From: Glaesserella sp041817755
Lineage (GTDB): Bacteria > Pseudomonadota > Gammaproteobacteria > Enterobacterales > Pasteurellaceae
NCBI RefSeq assembly: GCF_041817755.1
Contig: NZ_JBGYBX010000015.1
Location: 1 to 47,557, forward strand
Reading direction: 5' to 3'
Length of the DNA: 47,557 nt
Under the pieces are notes generated by a model. It had not been told where the DNA came from. It did no database searches and worked only from the letters and a program-made list of their open reading frames with translations. Positions 33,324-41,392 of the stretch are shown here, piece by piece. The translations under genes were made by a program, and so were the position numbers. Positions within the stretch are counted from its first letter, which is position 1. Each line of letters starts with the position of its first letter.

Positions 33324-34111
33324 TTATTCCATAGTTTTTATTTCATTCCAAAGAAAATCTAATTCACCGAGAGAACAATCACTCAGAGATTTCCCTTGCG
33401 CTTTCAATAATTTTTCAATTCCCTTGAAACGGTTTTCAAATTTTACATTGGCGTTGCGTAAAGCAGTTTCCGCATCTACGTGGTGATGGCGGCACAAGTT
33501 CACTGTGGCAAACAGGAGATCACCCAATTCTTCCGCCAATTTTTCCGGTTGATGAGGGGTGCGTTTGATCTCTTCGTGTACCTCTTGCAGTTCTTCTTCT
33601 ACCTTCAAATAAACATGGTCGGGATTTTGCCAATCAAAGCCGACTTTCGCACAGCGCTTTTGTAATTTATTCGCCCGAGTGAGAGCGGGTAGTGCGAAAG
33701 GAATATCATCCAAAATAGAATCTTGCGATTTTCTTTTCGTTTCGTTTCGTTTGCTTTTTGTGCTTCCCAATTTTGTAACGCCTCCTCGCTGTTTTGTGCG
33801 GTTTTATCACCGAAAACATGCGGATGACGATAAATCAATTTATCATGAATATCCGTTAACACATCTTGAAAGGTAAACGATCCTTCCTCTTTTGCCAATT
33901 GGCTGAGAAATATCACTTGCAGCAATAAATCACCTAATTCTTCTCGTAACGCTCGTTTATCTTTAGTGTGAATGGCTTCGGCCACTTCATAAGTTTCTTC
34001 CAATAAGCACGGAACCATTGAATCAAATGTTTGTTTAATATCCCACGGACACCCTTTTTCCGGATTCCGCAATGCCGATACAACATTCAAAAACTGTTCG
34101 ATAGTTATCAT
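33324..34111 (-). pseudogene. mazG: MazG nucleoside triphosphate pyrophosphohydrolase, frameshifted
   Basis: Two overlapping minus-strand frames cover one MazG. The first (from 34111) runs MITIEQFLNVVSALRN to QKANETKRK with the N-terminal EETYE and EELGDLL metal motifs. The second, in another frame, continues SQDSILDDIPFALPALTRANK to the end with VEEELQEVHEE and EELGDLLFATVN. Removing one 5-bp unit of the CGTTT repeat at 33738-33752 joins them in a 260-residue protein, near the 263 of E. coli MazG. MazG cleaves NTPs to NMPs and lowers ppGpp under stress. It may be broken, phase-variable or a sequencing error. Start codon and AGGAG ribosome site are intact. Confidence 0.87.
33738..33752 (-). 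repeat. Pentanucleotide tandem repeat (CGTTT)3 in mazG
   Basis: Three perfect CGTTT units (AAACG on the coding strand), with a near-unit CTTTT before them, sit exactly where the mazG frame breaks. Two units instead of three would restore the frame. Confidence 0.9.
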
Positions 34112-34253
34112 TCAACCACTCCTAAAGATGCTTATTGCAATATTGTTGCTCTCTCTACATAAATTGTCTATTCATTTTGTAAATTTATTTGAAATTCCTC
34201 ACATTAATTCGTGTTAAAATGGTGAAAATTTTCTTTTTATAAAGGAGTTTTCC

Positions 34254-35570
34254 GTGGATTTAACTTACCTTCACACCTTACCGTCATCCGAATTTGTCCA
34301 CCGACGGGAAGCTGTTTTCCGGCAAATGCAAGACAATTCATCTCTTATTGTTTTTACCGAATCGGAAAAACGTCGAAATCATGACAATACCTATCTGTTT
34401 CGTCCGGACAGCTATTTTTGGTATCTGACCGGCTTTGCCGAACCTCAATCCGTCCTATTACTCATTAAAAAAGCGCAACAGTGTGAAAGCGTTCTCTTTT
34501 TACGCAAACGGGATCCTCTGGCAGAAACGTGGAACGGTCGCCGTTTAGGCACCGAAAATGCACCAAAAGTTCTCAATATTGATGAAGCCTACGATATCGA
34601 TGACATTCAATCCGTTTTTGCAAAAAAAACGGCGGATCTGACCGCTTGTTATTACGCGAAAGGTTTGCAGTCATGGGGAGACAAAATCGTGTTTGATACC
34701 TTTGACAGTATGACGATAAATCGTCAAAAAGTACCGACAACATTACTGGATTGGCAGCCTATGCTGTCCGAAATGCGCCTGTTTAAATCCGAACATGAAG
34801 TCGCATTGATTCAGCAAGCCTGTCATATTTCTGCGTTAGCGCATATCAGAGCGATGAAACAGACCCGACCAAACCGCTATGAAATGGAAATTGAAGGTGA
34901 AATTCAGCATGAGTTTTCCCGTTTCGGTTCACGTTTTGCCGCGTATAACCAAATTATTGCGAGCGGAGAGAATGCCTGTATTTTACATTACAACGAGAAT
35001 GATCAAGTATTAAAAGACGGCGATTTACTGTTAATTGATGCTGGGGCAGAGTTTGCGATGTATGCGGGCGACATTACACGTACGATTCCGATTAACGGTA
35101 AATTCTCAATCGCACAGCGTGAAGTTTATGAAATCGTACTTGAAGCCTTAAAAGAAGCGACGAAACTGCTTGTACCGCAAAGCTCGATCAAACTGGCTAA
35201 CGACAAAGCGGTGCGTATTATGACTGAAGGAATGGTGCGTTTAGGTATATTAAAAGGCAATGTGGATGAGTTAATTGAGAATAAAGCCTATCGACAATTT
35301 TATATGCACGGCTTAGGGCATTGGCTAGGCTTAGATGTCCACGATGTTGGCGACTATGGTAATGAACGAGATAGACCGCTCGAAATCGGTATGGTGCTTA
35401 CCGTTGAACCGGGATTATATATCCCGAAAGATGCGGATGTGCCAGAGCAATATAAAGGCATTGGTATCCGAATTGAAGATAATCTCTTGATCACCGAATA
35501 TGGTAATAAAAATCTCACGTCAGGTGTGCCGAAAGAGATTGGGGAGATTGAGGCGGTAATGGCAGGGTAA
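34254..35570 (+). CDS. pepP: Xaa-Pro aminopeptidase P
   Basis: A 438-residue protein read from a GTG start with AAAGGAG six bases upstream. The N-terminal domain (YLHTLPSSEFVHRREAVF) precedes a pita-bread metallopeptidase domain with metal ligands D262, D273, H356 and the Glu residues of TVEPGLY and GIRIEDNL. It removes an N-terminal residue next to proline. A full uptake signal with tail in standard phase is embedded in the coding sequence (core at 34641-34649, minus orientation). mazG is divergent on the other side. Confidence 0.95.
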   Translation: MDLTYLHTLPSSEFVHRREAVFRQMQDNSSLIVFTESEKRRNHDNTYLFRPDSYFWYLTGFAEPQSVLLLIKKAQQCESVLFLRKRDPLAETWNGRRLGTENAPKVLNIDEAYDIDDIQSVFAKKTADLTACYYAKGLQSWGDKIVFDTFDSMTINRQKVPTTLLDWQPMLSEMRLFKSEHEVALIQQACHISALAHIRAMKQTRPNRYEMEIEGEIQHEFSRFGSRFAAYNQIIASGENACILHYNENDQVLKDGDLLLIDAGAEFAMYAGDITRTIPINGKFSIAQREVYEIVLEALKEATKLLVPQSSIKLANDKAVRIMTEGMVRLGILKGNVDELIENKAYRQFYMHGLGHWLGLDVHDVGDYGNERDRPLEIGMVLTVEPGLYIPKDADVPEQYKGIGIRIEDNLLITEYGNKNLTSGVPKEIGEIEAVMAG

Positions 35571-35592
35571 TTTCACGCTCTCATTTAATGAT

Positions 35593-35763
35593 GCTCAGCC
35601 AAATCTCCCCTAACCCCTCTTTGCTAAAGAGGGGAACTAACTCAAACGTAAATACGAGATCGAAGCTCTTTCAAAATCATATCTAAACTTTAGATGTTCT
35701 AATAATAAACCTCGATCTGCTCCCCTCTTTAGCAAAGAGGGGTTAGGGGAGATTTGACTGAGC
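35593..35763. mobile_element. MITE-like element with 43-bp terminal inverted repeats
   Basis: The left arm 35593-35635 and right arm 35721-35763 are inverse complements over 43 bases with a single mismatch. Each arm contains its own hairpin of CCCCTCTTT and AAAGAGGGG. The 85-base centre is AT-rich, non-coding, and has a 15-base palindrome (ATCTAAACTTTAGAT, 35681-35695). There is no transposase. Total length is 171 bp, placed between pepP and serC. Flanks are AT-rich; a target duplication is not clear. It could equally act as a large transcriptional stem-loop. Confidence 0.75.
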
Positions 35764-35821
35764 TAATTATGAAGAAAATATGCTAGAATATTTCAAATTT
35801 TTAAAACAAGAGGCAAACACA

Positions 35822-36904
35822 ATGACACAAGTTTATAATTTCAGTGCCGGTCCGGCGATGATGCCGACTGCCGTATTAGAAAAAGCACAAGCAGAATTGT
35901 TGAATTGGCAAAATCAACAGACTTCAGTAATGGAAGTCAGCCATCGTGGTAAATTGTTTATGGAAATGATCGCAGAATGTGAACAAGATTTCCGTAAGCT
36001 CTATAACATTCCTGAAAACTACAAAATTTTATTCCTACAAGGCGGTGCGAGAGGGCAGTTTGCGGCAATTCCGATGAACTTAATCGGCGAAAAAGGCAAA
36101 GCACTTTATTTAACCAGCGGACACTGGTCGGCGACTGCAGCAAAAGAAGCGTACAATTTCTGTGAAATTGATGAAATCAATATTTTAGAGCAGGGTGATG
36201 AACTCAAAGTGGGCAACCTTGATTTCAGCGAGATTGCAGAGCAGTACGACTATGTTCATTACTGCCCGAACGAAACCATCAGCGGTGTGGAAATTTTTGA
36301 GGAGCCGAAAGTAGGCAATGCGGTGTTAGTGGCGGATATGTCGTCTAACATTCTGGCTCGCCGTATTGACATCAGCAAATACGGTATCATTTATGCAGGC
36401 GCACAAAAGAACTTAGGACCTGCGGGGATCACTCTTGTGATTGTGCGTGAAGATTTGATTGGCAAGGCTCGTAAAGCAACGCCATCTATTTGGAATTACG
36501 AAACCCAAGCTAACAACGACTCCATGATCAACACCCCACCAACATTTGCTTGGTATCTCTGTTCATTGGTGTTTAAACATCTGCTTGAACTAGGCGGTTT
36601 AGCTGAAATTGAAAAACGCAATCAAGCCAAAGCGGAACTGCTTTATCGCTATCTTGATAACAGTAATTTCTATCGCAATACGGTCGCTAAAGCGAACCGC
36701 TCTTTAATGAATGTCACCTTTACCACTGGTAACGATGAACTCAATGCAAAATTTGTGGCGGAAGCGACCGCTTGCGGTTTACAAGCCTTAAAAGGTCACA
36801 AAGTGTTAGGCGGTATGCGTGCCTCCATCTATAACGCCATGCCGATTGAAGGCGTACAAGCGTTGATAGCGTTTATGCAGAAGTTTGAAGCGGAAAATAG
36901 TTAA
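35822..36904 (+). CDS. serC: Phosphoserine aminotransferase SerC
   Basis: A 360-residue protein (E. coli 362). It starts MTQVYNFSAGPAMMP, with AGAGG upstream; an upstream in-frame Met is not in the family. The PLP lysine is K196 in AGAQKNLGPAG. It makes phosphoserine from phosphohydroxypyruvate and also serves the pyridoxine pathway. The stop overlaps the next gene (TAATG). serC heads an operon with hisC and aroA, extending the serC-aroA pair of E. coli. Confidence 0.96.
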   Translation: MTQVYNFSAGPAMMPTAVLEKAQAELLNWQNQQTSVMEVSHRGKLFMEMIAECEQDFRKLYNIPENYKILFLQGGARGQFAAIPMNLIGEKGKALYLTSGHWSATAAKEAYNFCEIDEINILEQGDELKVGNLDFSEIAEQYDYVHYCPNETISGVEIFEEPKVGNAVLVADMSSNILARRIDISKYGIIYAGAQKNLGPAGITLVIVREDLIGKARKATPSIWNYETQANNDSMINTPPTFAWYLCSLVFKHLLELGGLAEIEKRNQAKAELLYRYLDNSNFYRNTVAKANRSLMNVTFTTGNDELNAKFVAEATACGLQALKGHKVLGGMRASIYNAMPIEGVQALIAFMQKFEAENS

Positions 36905-38124
36905 TGAATTATCAAGATAAATCATTATGTAGACTCCGTACTGTCACACTGTTTTTATCTTTAAAGAAAGATAAAAATACATGGGAAGCCACGCTACAAA
37001 CGGCAAAACAGGAATTTGATTTACTTGTGCCTGCGCTTCAACAAAAAGGCTATACGGTTCAATCCATCAGAATTGTCTCCAACCCTTTTGGTGAGTATTT
37101 AGATCTCACTGATATGGAGACGGCAAAAGCTGATTTAGCTTATTTAAAACAGCTTTTATTGCAGTTAAATGATAGCGGATTACGTATTCGTTTTGCTATT
37201 GGTGAGGCCAAAACAGCTCGAGAAATTGAGATGTTACCGGAATTGATTGCAGACTATGGGGATTTATGTAACGCTTGTATCAATGTTGAGCCGGATCAAA
37301 ATGGGTTTTTAGATAATAATTTGTTGATAGAAGCGGCTCAAACGGTGAAAAAAATTGCAAAAGTGACTGCTCGTGGGGAAGGCAATTTTAATTTTACGGT
37401 CAATTTCAACTGTAAACCTTTTATTCCTTATTTTCCTGCCGGCTATCATCGTAGCGAATTACCAAATAGTTTTGTGATTGGTTTTGAAACGCCGGATTTA
37501 TTAGTTTCTGTGTTAAAAAATATTCCAAAAGCAGAGCATAATGTTTTCTTTGAGCAATGTTATCAAGCGATGTCTCAAGCATTGCAATATCATGTGGATC
37601 AGGTTTTAGAGGCAATTCAAAGCGTACAGAATAGTGTTCATTTCCAGTTTGCAGGTATTGATAGTTCTGCGGCACCCTCTAAAAATTGTGCCTCTATGAC
37701 GGAAGTCTATGAATTACTTGGCGTACCTTTCTTTGGCGCTTCAGGAACGATAGAAGCCTCATCTCTACTCACGAAAGTATTTAAATCTGTCAAAAATGTA
37801 CCGCTTGTCGGCTTTTCAGGTTTAATGCTAGCCGTTGTCGAAGATACAGGTCTGGCTCAAGGTACCGAGAAATCTCAATATGATATTCGTGCGTTACTGA
37901 CATACAGTGCAGTTTGTGGTATCGGCTTAGATACAGTGCCTATTCCGGATAATACAACGGTTGAACAAATCGCTGCATTAATGCGTGATACGGGAACGAT
38001 GGCATTTCGCTTAAATAAACCGTTGACTGTACGACTATTCCCTATTCCGCAACGCCAAGCAGGTGAAATGACCTATTTTGAAAGTGATGATTTATGTAAT
38101 AGCCGTATTTTAGCGGTACTATAA
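36904..38124 (+). CDS. DUF711 family protein (function unknown)
   Basis: A 406-residue protein. The pattern fits DUF711/UPF0210: CRLRTVTLFLSL at the start, SIRIVSNPFGEYLDL near residue 55, FPAGYHRSELPNSFVIGFET in the middle, FAGIDSSAAPS, and the Gly-rich end FSGLMLAVVED and YSAVCGIGLDTVPIP. The family is widespread in archaea and anaerobic bacteria and has a fold related to pyruvate formate-lyase/ribonucleotide reductase barrels; no reaction is established. Here it is translationally coupled to serC (one-base overlap) and followed by hisC 18 bases later, so it sits inside an amino-acid operon. An uptake-signal core at 37800-37808 suggests long residence in this lineage. Confidence 0.78.
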   Translation: MNYQDKSLCRLRTVTLFLSLKKDKNTWEATLQTAKQEFDLLVPALQQKGYTVQSIRIVSNPFGEYLDLTDMETAKADLAYLKQLLLQLNDSGLRIRFAIGEAKTAREIEMLPELIADYGDLCNACINVEPDQNGFLDNNLLIEAAQTVKKIAKVTARGEGNFNFTVNFNCKPFIPYFPAGYHRSELPNSFVIGFETPDLLVSVLKNIPKAEHNVFFEQCYQAMSQALQYHVDQVLEAIQSVQNSVHFQFAGIDSSAAPSKNCASMTEVYELLGVPFFGASGTIEASSLLTKVFKSVKNVPLVGFSGLMLAVVEDTGLAQGTEKSQYDIRALLTYSAVCGIGLDTVPIPDNTTVEQIAALMRDTGTMAFRLNKPLTVRLFPIPQRQAGEMTYFESDDLCNSRILAVL

Positions 38125-38142
38125 TCAAAAAAGGAAAGAATT

Positions 38143-39237
38143 ATGCAATTTATCCATCTCGCCAATGAGGGCGTGAAAACCCTTGCCCCTTATCAAGCAG
38201 GTAAGCCGATTGAAGAACTTGAGCGTGAGCTTGGGATTTCAAATATTGTGAAACTGGCTTCTAATGAAAACCCGTTTGGTTTTCCCGAAAGTGCGAAACA
38301 AGCGATTTTAAGGCAGTTAAATGATTTAACTCGCTATCCTGATGCGAATGGTTTTGAGCTGAAAGCGACCATTGCGAAAAAGTTTGGGGTTCAGCCTGAT
38401 CAAATTACGTTAGGAAATGGCTCAAATGATTTGCTTGAGCTGTTTGCCCATACGTTTGCCAGTGAAAAAGATGAAATTATCTATTCGCAATATGCCTTTA
38501 TTGTCTATCCGCTTGTCACTAAAGCAATTAATGCGGTGGCGCGTGAAATTCCCGCAAAAAATTGGGGACATGATCTAGATGGCTTTTTAAGCGCCATTAA
38601 TGACAAAACCAAGCTGATTTATATTGCCAATCCGAACAATCCGACCGGTAATTTTTTAACTGAAGCGGAAATAGCAGCATTTTTAGCGAAAGTACCGCAA
38701 CATGTTTTGGTAGTGTTGGATGAAGCCTATACCGAATTTACCGATTCTGCAGAGCGGTTAGATTCTTTCGATTTAGTACAAAAACACCCGAATCTGATTG
38801 TTTCCCGTTCTTTATCAAAAGCTTACGGATTAGCCGGTTTGCGTATCGGTTATGCGGTTTCGCACCCTGAAATTGCGGATTTATTAAACCGCGTTCGTCA
38901 ACCGTTCAACTGTAATGTTTTGGCATTAGCATCGGCAATTGCCGTCATGCAAGACGATGACTTTGTCGAAAAAGTCGCACAAAATAACCGCACGGAAATG
39001 AAACGCTATGAGACGTTTTGCCAACGGCACGGCTTTGAATATATTCCGTCAAAAGGTAATTTTATTACAATTGATTTCAAACGCCCGGCACAGCCGATTT
39101 ATGAAGCATTATTGCGTGAAGGTGTGATTGTTCGACCGATTGCCGGTTACGGTATGCCGAATCATCTGCGCATCAGTATCGGTTTACCGGAAGAAAATGA
39201 TCGTTTCTTTACCGCATTATTGAAAGTGTATCAATAA
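38143..39237 (+). CDS. hisC: Histidinol-phosphate aminotransferase
   Basis: A 364-residue class-I aminotransferase. The opening VKTLAPYQAGKPIEELERE and LASNENPFGFP are typical of HisC; the PLP lysine is K226 in SLSKAYGLAGLRIGY. It has AAAGGA upstream. HisC converts imidazole acetol phosphate to histidinol phosphate, but several paralogues (HisC2 type) also transaminate aromatic keto acids. Placement between serC and aroA, away from a his operon, makes an aromatic amino acid role plausible. Confidence 0.92.
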   Translation: MQFIHLANEGVKTLAPYQAGKPIEELERELGISNIVKLASNENPFGFPESAKQAILRQLNDLTRYPDANGFELKATIAKKFGVQPDQITLGNGSNDLLELFAHTFASEKDEIIYSQYAFIVYPLVTKAINAVAREIPAKNWGHDLDGFLSAINDKTKLIYIANPNNPTGNFLTEAEIAAFLAKVPQHVLVVLDEAYTEFTDSAERLDSFDLVQKHPNLIVSRSLSKAYGLAGLRIGYAVSHPEIADLLNRVRQPFNCNVLALASAIAVMQDDDFVEKVAQNNRTEMKRYETFCQRHGFEYIPSKGNFITIDFKRPAQPIYEALLREGVIVRPIAGYGMPNHLRISIGLPEENDRFFTALLKVYQ

Positions 39238-39267
39238 AACTCGTTTATCCGGCTATCGATCGCTGTT

Positions 39268-39300
39268 ACAAGCGGTCGGTTACGCTTAAAAATTTGCAAT
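39268..39300 (+). repeat. DNA uptake signal sequence before aroA
   Basis: Core ACAAGCGGT 39268-39276 and TTTGCAA tail in the standard phase. It ends 15 bases before the aroA start and so lies in the operon leader. Confidence 0.87.
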
Positions 39301-39314
39301 TTTCGGAAAATACC

Positions 39315-40610
39315 ATGGAAAAACTCATTCTACAGCCTATTGCCGCCGTCAGTGGCGAAATTAATGTTCCCGGTTCAAAAAGCTTGTCAAATCGTGCGTT
39401 ATTGTTAGCGGCACTGGCTAAAGGTACTACCAAGCTCACCAATCTGTTGGATAGTGACGATATTCGTCATATGCTCAATGCATTAAAAGCATTAGGGGTT
39501 AAATATCAATTGTCCGATGATAAAACCGTCTGTGAGATTGAAGGGATTGGCGGTGCATTTCAGTGGCAAAACGGCTTGTCACTCTTTTTAGGCAATGCCG
39601 GCACGGCAATGCGTCCGTTAACCGCAGCATTATGTTTGAAAGGGCAGAGTGAAGCCGAAGTGATTTTGACGGGCGAACCGCGTATGAAAGAGCGCCCGAT
39701 TAAACATTTGGTCGATGCATTACGCCAAGCGGGAGCCCATGTGCAATATCTCGAAAATGACGGTTATCCGCCGATTGCTATCCGTAATAGCGGTATTCAC
39801 GGAGGAAAAATTCAAGTTGACGGATCCATTTCATCACAGTTTCTTACCGCATTGTTAATGGCGGCACCGCTTGCCGAAGGGGATATGGAAATTGACATTA
39901 TCGGTGAATTGGTGTCAAAACCTTATATTGATATTACCTTGGCAATGATGAAAGATTTTGGCGTGACAGTGTCGCATCAAAATTATCAAACCTTCTTTGT
40001 TAAAGGTAATCAACAATATCTCTCTCCGAAAAAATATTTGGTGGAAGGTGATGCGTCATCTGCCTCTTATTTTCTTGCTGCCGGCGCAATTAAAGGGTGT
40101 GTGAAAGTGACCGGAATCGGTAAAAATTCGATTCAAGGAGACCGCTTGTTTGCCGATGTGTTAGACAAAATGGGTGCAAAAATTACTTGGGGCGATGATT
40201 TCATTCAAGCCGAAAAAGGGGAACTTCGCGGAATTGATATGGATATGAACCACATTCCCGATGCGGCGATGACGATTGCCACCACTGCATTATTTGCCGA
40301 AGGAGAAACGGTGATTCGCAATATTTATAACTGGCGGGTCAAAGAGACTGATAGATTAACGGCAATGGCAACGGAATTGCGTAAAGTCGGCGCAACCGTT
40401 GAAGAAGGTGAAGATTTTATCCGTATTCAACCGCTTCCGTTAGATCAATTTCAACATGCGGAAATTGAAACCTATAATGATCATCGTATGGCAATGTGTT
40501 TTGCCTTAATCGCGTTATCGAATACTCCGATTACGATCTTAGATCCGAAGTGTACCGCCAAAACGTTCCCAACCTTTTTTACTGCGTTTGAGCAAATAAC
40601 TATCAGATAA
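39315..40610 (+). CDS. aroA: 5-Enolpyruvylshikimate-3-phosphate synthase
   Basis: A 431-residue protein starting at MEKLILQPIAA, with CGGAAAA upstream; seven in-frame upstream codons overlap the uptake signal and are not counted. Key residues keep E. coli numbering: K22, S23 and R27 in GSKSLSNRA, and G96, R100 and P101 in GNAGTAMRPL, a class I (glyphosate-sensitive) signature. It joins shikimate-3-phosphate with phosphoenolpyruvate. Last gene of the serC operon; a strong terminator follows. Confidence 0.97.
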   Translation: MEKLILQPIAAVSGEINVPGSKSLSNRALLLAALAKGTTKLTNLLDSDDIRHMLNALKALGVKYQLSDDKTVCEIEGIGGAFQWQNGLSLFLGNAGTAMRPLTAALCLKGQSEAEVILTGEPRMKERPIKHLVDALRQAGAHVQYLENDGYPPIAIRNSGIHGGKIQVDGSISSQFLTALLMAAPLAEGDMEIDIIGELVSKPYIDITLAMMKDFGVTVSHQNYQTFFVKGNQQYLSPKKYLVEGDASSASYFLAAGAIKGCVKVTGIGKNSIQGDRLFADVLDKMGAKITWGDDFIQAEKGELRGIDMDMNHIPDAAMTIATTALFAEGETVIRNIYNWRVKETDRLTAMATELRKVGATVEEGEDFIRIQPLPLDQFQHAEIETYNDHRMAMCFALIALSNTPITILDPKCTAKTFPTFFTAFEQITIR

Positions 40611-40614
40611 ATAT

Positions 40615-40660
40615 AAAAAAACCTTTATGAGTTAAGCTGATAAAGGTTTTTTTATTTTTT
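40615..40660 (+). terminator. Intrinsic terminator after aroA
   Basis: AAAAAAACCTTTAT (40615-40628) pairs with ATAAAGGTTTTTTT (40640-40653), followed by more T. Confidence 0.93.
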
Positions 40661-40764
40661 AGGAAAATATTTTCAAATTTGAGAACTACATCAAATTTTC
40701 CGTGAATGGAGTGTGATAGTATTCTCGTTAGAAAATTTAAACACAACACAACAAGGAGTTTATT

Positions 40765-41187
40765 ATGTACAAACACATTCTAGTTGCAGTTGATCTCTCG
40801 GAAGAAAGCTTGGTATTACTCCGTAAAGGAGCAAGTCTTGCAGAAAAATGTAATGCAAAACTTTCCGTTATTCATGTCGATGTGAATTTTTCCGACCTAT
40901 ATACCGGCTTGATTGATATCAATATGTCTTCAGTACAAGACTCTGTATCGGAAGAAACGGTAAAAGCCCTCGATGAATTAGCCGGAAAAGTACAATATCC
41001 TGTGACGGAACGTTTAAACGGTAGCGGTGATTTTAGCCAAGTTCTTGAAGAAGCCGTTGAAAAATATCAAGTTGACTTACTGGTAACCGGCCATCACCAA
41101 GATTTTTGGAGTAAGTTTATGTCGTCTACTCGTCAAGTCATGAATAATGTTTCTGTTGATATGTTGGTTGTCCCGCTTAACGAATAA
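40765..41187 (+). CDS. uspA: Universal stress protein A
   Basis: A 140-residue single-domain Usp fold protein: MYKHILVAVDLSEES at the start, SVIHVDV, DLLVTGHHQDFWSKFMSST and VDMLVVPL at the end. The nucleotide-binding glycine pattern of ATP-type Usp (GxxGxxS) is not evident, so it fits the UspA class that does not bind ATP. It has AAGGAG upstream and its own terminator, so it is monocistronic. It usually responds to growth arrest. Confidence 0.94.
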   Translation: MYKHILVAVDLSEESLVLLRKGASLAEKCNAKLSVIHVDVNFSDLYTGLIDINMSSVQDSVSEETVKALDELAGKVQYPVTERLNGSGDFSQVLEEAVEKYQVDLLVTGHHQDFWSKFMSSTRQVMNNVSVDMLVVPLNE

Positions 41188-41227
41188 TAAATATCTATGA
41201 TAGAAATAGGGAAATTTCACTCGTTTA

Positions 41228-41271
41228 AAACCGCCTGCACAACTTATTATTTGTGCAAGCGGTTTGTTTTT
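41228..41271 (+). terminator. Intrinsic terminator after uspA
   Basis: AAACCGC 41228-41234 pairs with GCGGTTT 41259-41265, and TGCACAA 41236-41242 with TTGTGCA 41251-41257, then GTTTTT. The right arm contains CAAGCGGT, an 8-base piece of the uptake core. Confidence 0.92.
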
Positions 41272-41392
41272 GGAATAAATTTGCCTATTTCTTATTTGAT
41301 AACATAGCAATAAACGATAAAAAATGTGTAAAATAGGAAGGTTAAACATTTAACAATATTTTAACTCATTTTTCGTTTATAGAGTCATATTC

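Noticed and set aside
33324..33770. The C-terminal half of MazG as an independent gene.
   Set aside because: Its first residues repeat the lysine/threonine-rich repeat region in another frame and it lacks a ribosome site; it is the second half of a frameshifted mazG.
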